Positions 22,331 to 35,700 of a DNA stretch of 64,000 nucleotides are shown here, one piece after another. The first letter of the stretch is position 1. Each line of letters begins with the position of its first letter. Source of the stretch: Tremella fuciformis (taxonomy: Eukaryota > Basidiomycota > Tremellomycetes > Tremellales > Tremellaceae); assembly GCA_032768795.1 (NCBI GenBank), contig CP136495.1:808501-872500 (forward strand). Direction: 5' to 3'. The notes under the pieces were generated by a model. That model was not told where the DNA came from. It did no database searches and saw only the letters and a program-made list of their open reading frames with translations. The position numbers and the translations under genes are program-made.

Positions 22331-23159
22331 ATGCCGGGCGACCAGATCCAGTGCTTGCGCTTACACTCAGTCTCGCCCGTGCTCCTCTTTCGCGCTCTCA
22401 CCGTGTCGTTCCTCAATCCCTTCCGGCGGGCGCAGAAGGAGAATGCAGCGGGGCAAATTGTGATCGGGGTCAAGTGGGGTCGGGACCGGTACGTCGAGCA
22501 TAGGCTGCAGCGCAGCGGACCCCAAGCCCTCTCAGACCATCGCTCATTCCAGGTTCAATGTGCCGATACCCAACCCCTCCATCACCCCGCTCTCCCAGCT
22601 AATCGCCACGCTCTCCACGCAGACCGGTATCCCCCCAGACGCCCTCAAACTCATCTACAAAGGCGCGATCCTGAAAGACCCCTCGCTCACGCTCTCCGCA
22701 TACGGCATCGAAGACGGCTCGACGCTGGCCCTCGTCGGCTCGAACCAGCCTGCACCGTCCGCGCCCGCCGCCGCGCCAAAAGCGCAGGTAGTGAAGAAGA
22801 AGAACAAACAGCCTGAGACGGCGTCGCAGGAGGTCCTGGTCGATTGGATACGGGGACTGGTAGACGGCGCACTGAGCCCGCTGCAAGCTAGCATCGAGGC
22901 GTTTGTGCGGAATAGCCGTGACGACAAGCAGGTGGAGGGGAACCGGCCGGCACAGAAACCGACGTTTGAGGTACTGCAGAGAGAGCATGCGCGCTTGAGC
23001 GAGACGCTGTTGCGAAGTCTACTAGATCTTGACGGGGTGGAGATCCCTTCCGAGTGGCAGGACGCGCGGAAAGAGCGGAAAGAGGGTGTCAAGCGGGTGC
23101 AGGGCGAGTTGACGAGGGTGGACGATGCGTGGGGGACAAGGAAACGTATAGGTCAGTAG
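22331..23159 (+). CDS. BAG-family co-chaperone with ubiquitin-like domain, 254 aa
   Basis: BAG proteins bind the Hsp70 ATPase domain and act as nucleotide exchange factors. Exons 22331-22488 and 22553-23159 (64-bp intron, GTACGT...TTCCAG, phase 2). After a hydrophobic N-terminus (VLLFRALTVSFL), residues about 50-120 form a ubiquitin-like fold (NPSITPLSQLIATLSTQTG, LIYKGAILKDPSLTLSAYGI), then a basic linker (VVKKKNKQP) and a C-terminal helical BAG domain ending with LRSLLDLDGVEIPSEWQDAR, RKEGVKRVQGELTRVD. The order Ubl then BAG is that of BAG1 and fission yeast Bag101. The N-terminal hydrophobic stretch could be a membrane anchor or an artefact of start choice. Confidence 0.82.
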
Positions 23160-23456
23160 ACATATGGGCACGGCCTCGTGGATAGACGCCGATCAGATGC
23201 TAGATCACTGCAGTGCTCATGCAAGTGTCTGCCTGCATGCTGGAATGGGTATGCATGGGGGTATACAGACATCCGGGACTCGATACACCTTCCGAAAGGC
23301 TAGTACCTGTGAGCCGGACGTCGATGCAAGCGAGAGCCAATGAGCAATGATCATGAGAGCAAGACGAGTAGCAAGAATGGACAGAGACGGGAAGTTTGTA
23401 GTGTGGAACAAATCACGCCCTGTCAATGAGCTGCCTCTCTGGTACACCGGTGCAGC
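23160..23456. other. Convergent 3' flanks of BAG gene and PRMT1
   Basis: About 300 bp between two stop codons; no gene seen. Confidence 0.4.
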
Positions 23457-24854
<1,398 letters not shown>

Positions 24855-25153
24855 GTTGCTAAGAGAATTCGTTGGGGTCCGCAGAGTCTAAAGGGTGAAG
24901 GGCGGCGATGCACAGCGTCGGGCGTATATCTGCCTCAAATCTGCGCTCGTGAGGCGGGGAGGATCAAGCAGGAGACCTAGTAGACAAGATTGCAAGAGGT
25001 TCAAAGTGAATGTCTGCCGGACCTGACTTCGGCGAGAAATTCCAATCCGGTCAAGCGAGAGGCACGTGACTCTCTCAGCACTGGGCGAAGAGAAAGATAA
25101 GTTGAGGCAAAAAGTATACATGCATTGCGCAACCACTGTACTGGCGAGATGCA

Positions 25154-26906
25154 TCATGCAGCAGGCCGCCTACCAGCTGGTCGAGGCCTTGCAAACCCGC
25201 CACCGCCACCTGCCCCAACTCTGGGTCCGAAAGCATCAAAGGCCTTTCGGATATTGGCCTGACTGTCTTCGTCTCCTCCCGCTTCCGTGGTCACGGGCGT
25301 GCTCGGTCCGGTGGAAGAGGGCAGAGGGATCTGCGTGGCGGACCGGACCGGCTGGAGAGAAGGTGAAGGTCGTGGTCGACCAAAGGCCGCGAAGCCTGCT
25401 CCAGGCGCAAGCGAGGAAGACGTTGATGTCGGTGTAGGAAGTGATGAGGAGTGGGTGGGCTTGCTTGGCGCCAGGGAGGATTTCAGGTGCGACTCGGTCA
25501 AGTCCGCGATATCAGACGTCTCGAGCTGTTCGAGCGTCAGCAACCAGCTTTGATTCAGGAAAAGCGACGCACTTTACCGGAAACATCAACGCCCGCCTTG
25601 TCGGCCGCATCCTGCTGAACGCTGCGTACGCTGGACGAGTACACCATTCGAAACTTGATAGGGCTTCCCGCAGGACAAGTGTAGATGAAGAGGACCCTGC
25701 CCTTGCCCTCAGGAGCTTTGACGGGCACTGGAGTCTTCTCTTCTTCCGGAGAAGCTGTCTCTTTTACGCTGAGATCCTCCAGCTTCGGTTCTTCGGAGTC
25801 GTCGTCGTTCTTCTCTCCTTCTCCATCTTTCTCCTCGCCAACGAGAGGAGCAGAGGAAGCATTGACGACTCTCACACCACCTTGAGTAGCCTGGAATGTG
25901 TTGCGAGGAGCACTAGTCGGCGCCTTGATTACAGGCGCTGTGTATGCGGGCGGCGGAGTTGGGAAGGAGTAAAAGGTGTATGCTGGGGATTTGGGAGGCA
26001 GCTTCGAGGCGAGCTGAGAGGGCGTGCAGGCCTCAGATTTGAGAAGCGATAAGGCCGCTGTGTTTGTAGATGAAATCTCCTGTATGTCATCAACAACAAT
26101 ACCCGAATGAAAGCAGACGGACGCACGAGGACCACAACCCACCCCTCGTCACTTCGTTTGGCGACCTTCTCCATAGCCTCCATGATCCCGTCTCCCCAGG
26201 CCATCTTTCCGCCCAGTCCGATGACGGCCTTCCTCCGGCGAGCTTCGTTCTCGGGATCCAGCGCTGCTCTCTTGGCCTCCGCTTCCTCCGCAGCCCTCAC
26301 TTCAGCCAACGCGGCCTCCGATGCCGAGAGTGGTGGCGGAGAGGAGAGATGATTCAGGTGGGCAGTCAGCGCGGATGGAGTCAGGTCGTTCTACCTGTCA
26401 GTGACACCTTCACAGCCAAGCCAAAGACGAACAATGTTCGTCGCGAACCAGTCGTGTTTGAATATGCTGCCTCCAAGGGCCTTCAGGAGTCCAGCTCTCG
26501 AAGAAGCCTGCAGCATCTTGGCTCGCACCTGCAAGTGAGAAGTTGGTCAGACCAGCCGATATGCTCACTCACACCTGCATCGTCCGGGACGAAGGTGACC
26601 ATCATCCACTCATGCTTCCCGCCTTCCTTGCTGTCCAACCGGTATGCGAAGCTCGCCGGCGTCTTGTGAGACGGCAGCGATGGAGGCAAGAGAGTGATGT
26701 CGTCTTTGTACGACGCCTTTGGCTTGATAGTGTCATGAACCTTGAACGTCTCTGCGTCTTCAGACCCATTCACTTCGATTTGAGATGCGCGACTCACCGC
26801 CTTCGATAATGAACACGAGCGCTCGGACATCCTCAGAGTTGCTCTGAGCTGCGGCGAAGGCGCTTGTCAGCGCCGGCGGCACCTTGATGCCCGATGGCGC
26901 GGACAT
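25154..26906 (-). CDS. TWF1: Twinfilin (two ADF-H domains), about 508 aa
   Basis: Binds G-actin and filament barbed ends. Exons: 26906-26798, 26751-26573, 26528-26433, 26390-26127, 26079-25573, 25525-25154. First ADF-H domain: MSAPSGIKVPPALTSAFAAA, YRLDSKEGGKHEWMMVTFVP, VRAKMLQASSRAGLLKALG. The second: WVVVLEISSTNTAALSLL, YTFYSFP, then VLFIYTCPAGSPIKFRMVYS and KLETSDIADLTESHL. The protein is about 150 residues longer than usual because of an acidic/Pro insert inside the second ADF-H domain and a Ser/Pro/Gly-rich C-terminal tail. Exon 2 may start at 26757 instead (AAG acceptor), adding two residues. Confidence 0.88.
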
Positions 26907-27150
26907 GCTGCTCGAAGCTCAGCCCGATTGCGTGGTTATGCGTGCCGATGCAAAGTGGAAGAAGGAAGCCAAAGAGGTGGAAACAACTTGGGGACACAGC
27001 TGAATCCCGACGAGGACGCGTGATGACGTCGCATTCCGTACGGTCGACCACTTCCTTCACACTTCAATCCTCAACTTCGTCCACTGGCTACGGATAGCTC
27101 CTACATGTGGCGGGCAAAGGCTGACAGACGCACCTCACCTACACGCAGAC
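26907..27150. promoter_or_regulatory. Divergent promoter region twinfilin / UPF0029 gene
   Basis: 244 bp between divergent start codons; no motif singled out. Confidence 0.4.
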
Positions 27151-28253
27151 ATGCAGAGTACCAAGAGAGCCTCGTCGCCGTCCAGCGATAACGGTGGATC
27201 GTCGAAGCGTACCCGCCAAGATACCTCGACGCCTCCGACCCAAGCTGGGTCTTCTACAGCCAAACCTCCTTCGCTGCACGCATGGCTTCACCCAGATCTG
27301 CCAGCTCCTCTACAGGCTCGCTCGCCCCCTCTAAACTCTGGCAACTCTACGTTTATCTCGTTCACGATATCTTTTCTCCCACCAGCCCATGTCTCATCTG
27401 AGGCTTCCTTGGCGAAAGAGGCACGGCGTATGGTCCGAGAACTGGACGTCGTTTCTGAAGTCGGCGCTCTTCTCTTAGAGCAAGGAGACGGCGCATTTCA
27501 AGGCTCGGAGGGGCGAGCACCGGGACGGAATGGTAAAGGCAAGGAACGAGCAAGAGAGCCGGATCATCGCATGTGGGCCTGCAGGACCCTGTGTCTGCGA
27601 GAAGGACGAGACGGGACAGGCGGAGAGGACGATTATCACGTATCTCGCTGTTGGATCTGCAACAAGTTCGGAAGCTGACATTCAGCTGGTAGAAGCTTAC
27701 AACGATGATGGCGAAAAATTCGGCGGGGAACGGGTGTTGAAAGTGCTCAGAGAAGGGAAAGGAGTTGACGTTCTGACGATTTGCTGTCGCTGGGTGGGTA
27801 GTCTTTCCAGTATGCCTCGGTCTGGCTGACGAAGCAGTTTGGTGGGGATATGCTAGGGGTATGCTTCTGCTGAGTTGACGACGGATCAAGCTGACGTTTC
27901 CGCCCGCGCGATTTCAGCACATCGGTCTGACTGCCCACACCTCAATGACCGCTTTGGTCAAGATGGTCACACTTCGAGATCTGCGGCAAACACTCGAAAG
28001 CTTAGATGAAGAGATACAAGGCCTGCGAGATACATTGAAACCGCCCGGCTCGCCACTGCAGGAACTCGGCGCCGCGGATACACCTCCCCCTGCTTCGCAA
28101 GGCAAATACGATGGCATCGAGGACACCGCACGGCTAGAGCGATTAGTCAAAGCCAAAGAGAGAACGAAGGCCTCACTCGAGGGACGGGCCGGCTGGGCCG
28201 GCTTGGAGCAAGCAAGGGCTGAAACTCTCGCAGCCTCTGTCAGCGCTCGATGA
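27151..28253 (+). CDS. UPF0029/IMPACT-type domain protein, 317 aa
   Basis: Exons 27151-27639, 27686-27793, 27838-27858 (21 nt) and 27918-28253; introns of 46, 44 and 59 bp, all phase 0. The spliced product reads STFISFTISF, DDYHLVEAYNDDGEKFGG, DVLTICCRWFGGDMLGHIGL, the signature layout of the IMPACT N-terminal (YigZ/UPF0029) fold, whose hallmark is DGE followed by R.FGG..LG..GL. The 21-nt exon encodes FGGDMLG, the core of the motif, which supports it. A basic disordered N-terminus and a C-terminal coiled coil (LRQTLESLDEEIQGLRDTL) flank it. No RWD domain is seen, so it is not a canonical Yih1/IMPACT. Exact role unknown. Confidence 0.72.
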
Positions 28254-28532
28254 CGTGTCACATGCGAACCTGAAGTCCTCCCTCATTGAAGCCTCAGGAT
28301 ACTAGCAGATTGTGGAGCGACACATCTTTTTGACCTTGGTTGGGCGTATTGAATGGCCTAACCGGACAGCGCCCCGCCCCAGCGACAGACCAGCAATCGG
28401 CATATGATAATTGCCGGTCAAGCCAAACGAGCATGCATCCACAGTGCGATCTACAGTATCTACAAGAAGGCTCATACGTGCGGGCAATCGCCTCATGAAT
28501 CCGTCGGAGTTGGGGAACGTCGATCTCTCGAA

Positions 28533-31500
28533 TCAAGTGGCGGAGGTCGGAGTCGTATCGGACAGGGCATGGTCCGATACGTCTGACGCTTCTGCGATAC
28601 TTGTTGTAAGTGGCTTTTCGCTAGTTTGGCTTTGAGTCACATCAGACGGCTCAGGGTTTACTTGCGATGTGTCGGTCTTCTCGGTGATATTGTCTTCTTT
28701 CGTCGTCTGATTGGCCTGACTGGCGGCCTCAGCCAACTTCCGCCTTGACCGTTTCGATTCCCAGCTGGTCCATATTATCTGCTCATCGGATGTTAGAGAC
28801 CGGCCCTCGCTAAGACGCTTGGCCACGGAGGACTCTTCAGGAGTGTAAGCATCGGCTGCCTTATCGAAAGGCACGGAATTCGCCTTTTCGACTTCCCGCA
28901 TGCTGAGGGCCGACAAGCCCTTGGGTGCTTCCTTTACAAGATCCCTCATCCCAGGCGTAAGTGCACAACGATCCTTAAAGGCGGTTTTGCTTCTGGAGAA
29001 GAAGTCGGTCCAGGCTTCATGGTCAGTCTCGCTGAATTCTTGCAAATGAGGGCGAGATCGATCGTATTTGGAGTAAGTCGACCAAGTGTCAAGCAGGGAC
29101 AGAATCTGACTCTTGGTCTGAGTGATCAACGGCTCGCTCTGCAAGGCCTCGTAGCCCTCTAGCTTTGTCCGAAGCGGAGCAAGCCTTGACGCAAACTCGC
29201 GATCGAGCTGGTTGACTTCCTCCAATGCCTGTCCGATGCGATCTTTTGCGTCCTTTACGGGGTTGAGGAAGCTGAGCTCTTCTTTGTTAGGCTCCCAACC
29301 TGTGCCGGCGGTCGTCGGTGGCGCCGGCGCCGGCTTCGCAGCCTCAGTTGTTGCGGCAATGGCCGGCTTCTCCTCCTCTCGCTTCTCTTGTGTCGCTTCT
29401 TGGGTTTGGTTTGTCTCGAGAAGTCCGGTACTATCTATGGGACCGCTCGCAGGTGGTGCTTTAGTAATCCTCCGAGCTCTTTCTTCACGGCCGGCACGTA
29501 TCTGCCCCAATTTGCCAACCCTTTCTTCGAAGCTGCTCAGCTCTGAGAGGACATTTCGGAGTTGAGCTCGGGAGAAATCATCCTGGTCATGAAGTGCGAA
29601 CGTGTATAAACCAGCCCGCTCAAAGTTCCATTCGATGGCAGAGTGGGCAAGTTGCGCCGTTACGCTCTGTACATCTTCGTTCCAGGCATAAGCTGCTTTG
29701 TCTCCAGTCTTGGTATTGAGCTGTGTCACAGTGAGCTCCAAGGGTTGTCTCTTCATGTGCTCCTCGAGGCGTTTGACACCCTCCTCCTTCTGCTCTGTAG
29801 CCTCTTTACCGTAGAACAACCTGCCCGCCTCTTGGAACGCTTTGGTCCAGACAGCTGTTTGTTTGCGCATTGCCTCACTTCGACCCTCCTCCAGCGACGT
29901 GACTTGATGCTTCGACATGACCGGCTCGAATATCTCACTTTGCAGCTTATAAATCGATTCGGCGACTTTAGCGTTCTCAAGTATGTCTGTTCGGTCAGTG
30001 GTTGGATGACACGTGTTAAGCCACCTACATTCGGGTTCAGCCTCCAAAGCCTGCAGGGTGGTGAGTAGCTGTGCTGAAGGACGAGACTGCTCTCTTTTTA
30101 CTCTTTGCATCCAATGAAGAGCGGATTTCTTCTCGAGTTGCGCCCACGTGTGGCGTCTGGCAGAGTACATCGAAGGCCTCCAAGGCGGAAGCCTTTCCGG
30201 CAGTTTTTGCTCCGTGCGATGCACTGGCGTCGTCGTGGCGCCCAAATCAGGTTTGGTGTCAGCGGTCGAGGCGTCATATTTCAAAACGGTTTGAATAAGC
30301 TTCCTGGCAGCATGAAAACCCCTTCGCCCTTCGATGAAGTTGCTCATATTGTGCATCCAAGTTGTTTGGGCGTCGGGTCGACATGTGTACTGGGTCAGCT
30401 CGGGCAGCCAAGTGCGGGGATCTACCGGACCCTCAAGTCCAGCATCTTCAAGAATAGCCTGAGCCACATGGGACGGAAGTCCTTTAATGCCGCCGGGCTC
30501 GCGCCATCCGCTGCCAAAGACATTATCGTATCCCGCGTCCCCTATTCTCAGCTCATTGTGAGCCTTGGTCAGATTGAAAAGGTCCCTGACGCTCCGAGCG
30601 TCCTGGTTGTCTAACATGCTTGTTATATGTTCGAAATTTTTCACTTGCGAGTTCAGCAATATAGATAGGACTGGAATCTTGCCGCGCATCGAGCCTAGAA
30701 CCTCGCAGAGCGTTGGTCCTAGGGCGCGGTTTGCCTGTGCCAGTGACAGGCATGGAAAGGGCTCCGTCGGAAAGACGATCCCTTATCGTTCTCTCGCGTG
30801 CAGCAATCATTTTCTCCACCCATTCCAAGGTGACTTCAGCGGGCGGCTCAGTCTCTTCTCTTCTCTTGCTTGTTTGGACAGAATTGGCATCTGTAGTCTC
30901 CCGTGACGGAGTGTCGTGGGCCTTGAGGAGGGTCTTGTGTTGCGAGTGCAAGACTTCTGGACAGGTGGGGCAGCTGCTTGAGGCAGCGCTGTGCTCATCA
31001 CGCCCCACCTGAGGTCTTTTCCCGGGGGTTTGACAGACTGACGTTCCGGCCTGCGCTTCTTGAGGGGGCAAGCTTCGCACATTCTTTGGCACCGCGGCGC
31101 CAATCGAGTCATTCCCAGGATGGGTTGCCGCCATTTCACCAGAACCGCCACCTTGGATCTGAGCTCGCTCCAAGCTTGCTTCGGTGCGACGGGCAGCAAT
31201 GCCGCCCACGTGGTCACCAGTGCCTTCGGCGGCGGACACGTTACGGGGCGCACGGATCTGCTCCTCTTGTCGGGCGTGCGTTCTCGTCTGGGTGCTGCGC
31301 GATAGAAGACCCCACTTGGAGCGAACGTAAGATATCGCGCCCTTGCACCTCAGGGCGATACTGTTGAGCTGAGCGGCGCGGAGAAGAGGGTTGGACCAGA
31401 AGGAGGTTGTCGTGGACGGAATTGGGTCGTCAACAGTGGCTTCACTGTCCCTGTCGTCCTCGTCATCAGACTTCCTGGTCGCCTCCAGGGGCTGTCGAGA

Positions 31501-31638
31501 CTCTCGAGCGAGCTCGAGAGCCTTGGCAGTGTCTCCGAAGAGTCTCTCGCTGCTGCGCTCAGCGAGTCTTTGGAACTGAGCGTCCAAATCAGTTTGGTTC
31601 CCGTCAGCCGGGGCGGCGGGTTTGGCTTGGTCTGTCAT
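28533..31638 (-). CDS. Large unrecognised low-complexity/coiled-coil protein P1, about 1,000 aa
   Basis: Two overlapping minus-strand reading frames: 31638-30553 (begins MTDQAKPAAPADGNQ) and 30689-28533. I read them as one gene whose frame changes between about 30,770 and 30,600, by a short intron or a frameshift; no ideal splice pair was found (candidates include a 34-bp GTGAAA...GTTAG). A second intron, 30028-29987 (42 bp, GTAGGT...CTGACCGAACAG), is stopless and in frame. Residues are rich in Glu, Lys, Gln, Ser and Thr; helical stretches include KLQSEIFEPVMSKHQV and LRNVLSELSSFEERVGKLG; the tail is acidic Ser/Thr-rich. No known domain, signal peptide or membrane helix. It could also be two overlapping genes. 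Confidence 0.5.
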
Positions 31639-32720
31639 TATGGAGCCTGGAGACGAGGGGCGGTGAGGAGGAAATTTGGATGCTGGGGTTGGATGGACGA
31701 TGTAGTATGGGGGCTATAGAGAGGTCTATCTGGCTCGGTGACAGCAGGAGTGGGCTGGTAGAAGATGGAGGGCAGCTCATGCAGTGGGAGTGGGAAGAGA
31801 GAAGGACGGTGGAAGGGATCTGAACTGACCAGCCCGCACTCGGCTAGGAAGCCCACGCTCCTCACATCTAGGCTCTAGGCTTCATGGCCGCAAACGCGTC
31901 ACAACAGCTACAAAGGATCCATCTGAGCCTCTAGCACCACGTTGACCAAGGAGCAGTATGCTCTGGCGTGTTCGAAAAAGGCTTTCCTATCATATCGTCC
32001 GCCTGGAAGTTCGTGATGCAAACCCGAGAGGGGGGCGATCCTCTGCGACATTGACGTGGTTGCACTGTTTGCAAATGGATGCTCGAAGGAGGCAACCGAT
32101 TTGGCAACCGTCACTGTGGGCCGAAGCGATGTCGACAGGGAGCTGGCTCTCAAGATGTCGCAGCCGTAGCGCTACAGTAGGCGCAGAGCCCTTGCCGTGA
32201 GGCCCCCATCATGTCATCGGGCGAGACTGCGATTTGACGTGGCTTGCGCGTCAAACACAAATAACCAGGGGCTGCCTTCCCCCCTCCCCACACCCCATAC
32301 ACACACACACACCTCATGCATTGCATGTCTGAGCCTGATCGCGGCGGCGATAGTCATGCTTTCTGACCGATGTTATCTCCTGGCAGGCAATATGAATTCA
32401 CGAGTATTCACATTGGGCAAGCATGAGATGAGCCAGAGCTCAGATTCTCAGCGAACAGCGCACGATGTGGTGGCAGGAGGGCGAAACTGCGTCACGGGAC
32501 GGCCAGCCGATCCACCCGAGCATGCTTTCCGAGAGGAGCAGCCACGCACGGATCCGGAAGCTATCGAATACCAAAACCTGCGGGCCATCTATATCGGCGA
32601 CGACACATGCATGTGGTGATAGGACGGAGGAGAGACAGAAATGGACAGGACTGTCATTTACAAATAAGAGCGCCGGATATGAACACGATTGTACACAGAA
32701 AGCGGGTTTATGGGATGCGG
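31639..32720. other. Intergenic between the two large unrecognised genes
   Basis: About 1.08 kb, upstream of P1 and downstream of P2. It contains a short (CA)n microsatellite near 32,300 and C-rich tracts, and no ORF I would support. Confidence 0.45.
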
Positions 32721-35700
32721 TCACGTCTGCTGGCCCTCAGGTCGAGGCTTCCACACGAAAGCAGTGTCAGGGGCTGCACCAGATTGGATTTCGGTCTTCT
32801 CAGGAGGGAAACCGACGGTTTGTGCACCTCCGGTGACAGGGGGCTCGGGTCGATATCCGGGAGGTGCATCGCCCTGTTGTGCACGGACCTGCTCGTGCTG
32901 CTCGTTTCTCTCCTGCTGCAGCTGCTCTCGCACAACGTCGTTCATGAAAGACACGCCACCGAGCTTGGTTGGCTCTTGGCTACCAGGGAAGGTCTTGTCG
33001 CCGCCATCAACTTCTTCTTCGGTGACCACTGGGAGACCTTGGGGTTGCGCATAAGTGGTGGCATCTGTGTCCCTCGTAAAGCTCGCCGGCCTGGCGAAGT
33101 GTCGGACTTGTGTTCCGGCTTGGGTCTGGAATGCCGGCTTCGGAGGAGGCGCGTAGGCTGGGGGATTCTGCAAGCCGTCTACGTATGAGCCATTCGAACC
33201 GTACCGTGTCCTCTCTCTGCTCGGTGGCCTTCGCTCTTGACCCCCGCTGCGACGATGCAGGTAGTCGAGGTATTCACGCGTGTAGCCCGTTTGGTCCGAC
33301 GCGATCTGGGACATGGCCGAGTTGATCATCGAGTTCAAGGTCTGCAAGAGCTGCGCCGGGTCGGCCTTGTGCAGGCCGAGCGAAGCCAGGAACTCGAGGG
33401 TCTTTACCGTAGCTGGGTCCATGTTCGACAGGCCCCTGTGAGTTCGGGCGGCCTCTTCGAATCTCATATCCTTTAGTGTCTCGAAGTCATTTCTCAAACC
33501 TTTCAGAACAAGGTCGGTCTTCGCTTGCACACTCCTGAACGTCTGTTCTCGCTCATCCCGCGCACGCGCTACAGTGTCGAGGTGGTCGTACCACCGGTCG
33601 ACATTCATACCGGCGCATACGATCTGCCTATCGAGGTTGCCGGTGTCGAGGGACGCCATGTCCAGATCGGTCCCGGTCAGAATACTCGCCATGGTGTTGA
33701 TGGCATCTCCTTGTGCTCTTGCAGTTTCGGCCCAACCCTGGGTGAGCGAGAAATTGCGGCGTGCCACGAGGGGACGAATCCATTGGTCGATCTCCTCGCG
33801 CCTCTTGTGTATGTCGTTGATCTGCTGGGTTATGGTTTCCTTCTGATGGTCGAGTTGTTGCAGCATCTGCCACTGGTACACGTCTGCTTCGGACCTGACA
33901 CCCTGTGCCGAGGTCCCTTTGGTTTGCTTAGTTAAGTCCTCCACCATCAGGCCCCACTCGTTCAACTCAGTCAACTGATCGTTGTATTGCTGCAACAAGG
34001 GCGATTCGCGGAGCATCGACGTCAACCCGACACTTCGGCCCTCCCGAACAGCTTGCTGTTGGGCCGCCTTTCTGAGGTCGTCGAAGACGTCCAAGGACGT
34101 GTCGACCCAGCCGACCCCTCGCTCAGTACCATGAGGACTCATCTGGGAGATGGGCTGGAACAGATGCGAAGATCGCAACAGGTCCGTTATGTTGTTCCGC
34201 AGCTTCTGTGTCTCCTCTTCGCTGAGCACATCAGTCGGGGCCAGCTCGCGATGGAGGCTGAGAAGCTTGTCGGTGTGGTAATTGATTTGCCTCACAGTGT
34301 CAGTCTCTTCGGGCCGGAAGGACAGGGGCCCAGGCCGATCCGGGAACTGGTGGGTGATGACTCTCTCCAACACCGCCTGCGTAGGAAATTGAGCTACCGA
34401 GTGAGCCCCGTCGCTTCTAAAAGCAAGGAACCTACCGTTTTCCCCGCCTAGTCCGACCATCTCGAGGGTCTCGACCAACTGATTTGCCACAATGAGCCTC
34501 TCTTTCTCCTCGTCGAAAGTTTCCCCATCAAGCTTGGGGCGTGTGCCCCATGAGCCTGACCTCGTCTGAGTCGAGGGCGGCATGGGCTCAGGAGGGGGTC
34601 GGGTAGCCTGGGAACCAAAGCTCGAGTGTGCGTTGGTTCCCGAGTGGGCGTTGGAGCCCTGTGCTTGATTGAACTGAGTGTTCGGGGCCTGGTTTGTGAT
34701 TTCTGTGAAGGGGTTCGGGTCGGCAGCTGGTGGGTACCTGGGCAGATTGCTGTTGTTGAGCAGAGGGTTGAATTCGCTCGCCTTGGGTACCGAGGGGACC
34801 GCGTTGTCCTTTGGCATCGCCGTAGCCATTGGCGTCGCAGTACCCATTGGCATCGCATCATCCATCTGCGTCGCGTTACCCATTTGCGTTGCGGTACCCT
34901 TTGACATCGTGGTTCCTATTGGCGTGCCTGGAGGGGCCGCCGTAGACGCAGGACGATGCTCGGGTAGGTCCGTGCGCATCTGTGATTGCCCGGCAGGGAA
35001 TTGATTGGTTGGCGCGGTCTGGAACGTTCCCGTGTCGGGTCCCGTCTGTGGGAGGCTTGTCTCAGGAGGTGCTTGACGTTGCTCCCAGCTCTGATTGCCT
35101 GTGATCGGAGGTTCGGGCGGCAGACCGCGCCTCGGATCGTTCGAATCAGGGACAGACACACAGGTAGGCCGCTTGTAGTTGTAGCTACGCCGTCGCTTTA
35201 GGGGGGGGTAGTGGTCAGTTCCGACTCCGGTATTAGCGGGATCGTTCGAGAATCTGGTGGCCTGAGTCCTCGGTTTCAGGAATGGCTTATAAGCTGGGTG
35301 CGGCTTTTCGTTTCGCCACGTTGATTGGGCGGCTGTGTTGCCGCCATACGATGGGTGCTGAGGTTGGGAAGTCTGGGTCTGCCAGGGATAGCTTTGCGAT
35401 TGGTTCGTGGTGGCATCACCGGTCGCTCCGAGCCCATTCGCGTATCTTTCGAGATCCCTCATGGGGTCATCACTGGCGCCGGTCATCCCACGCAACGGCA
35501 AATTCTCTCGGCCGACGTACCTCGCCGGCATATCGAAAGTTGCTTTCGACATGAGATCTGCCCAATCATTTAGGGTTTGCTTGTGATACTCGAGCAGATC
35601 CTTTTTGCGGAGACACACATAGTCTGACCGATCAATCGTGTGGGGTCCCGTGTCCGGCAGCGTCGTTTCGGACTGATCATCTGGCACCGGTTCGTCGCCT

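Noticed and set aside
32290..32320. (CA)n run as telomere or origin signal
   Set aside because: A short microsatellite only; no telomeric repeat or origin features.
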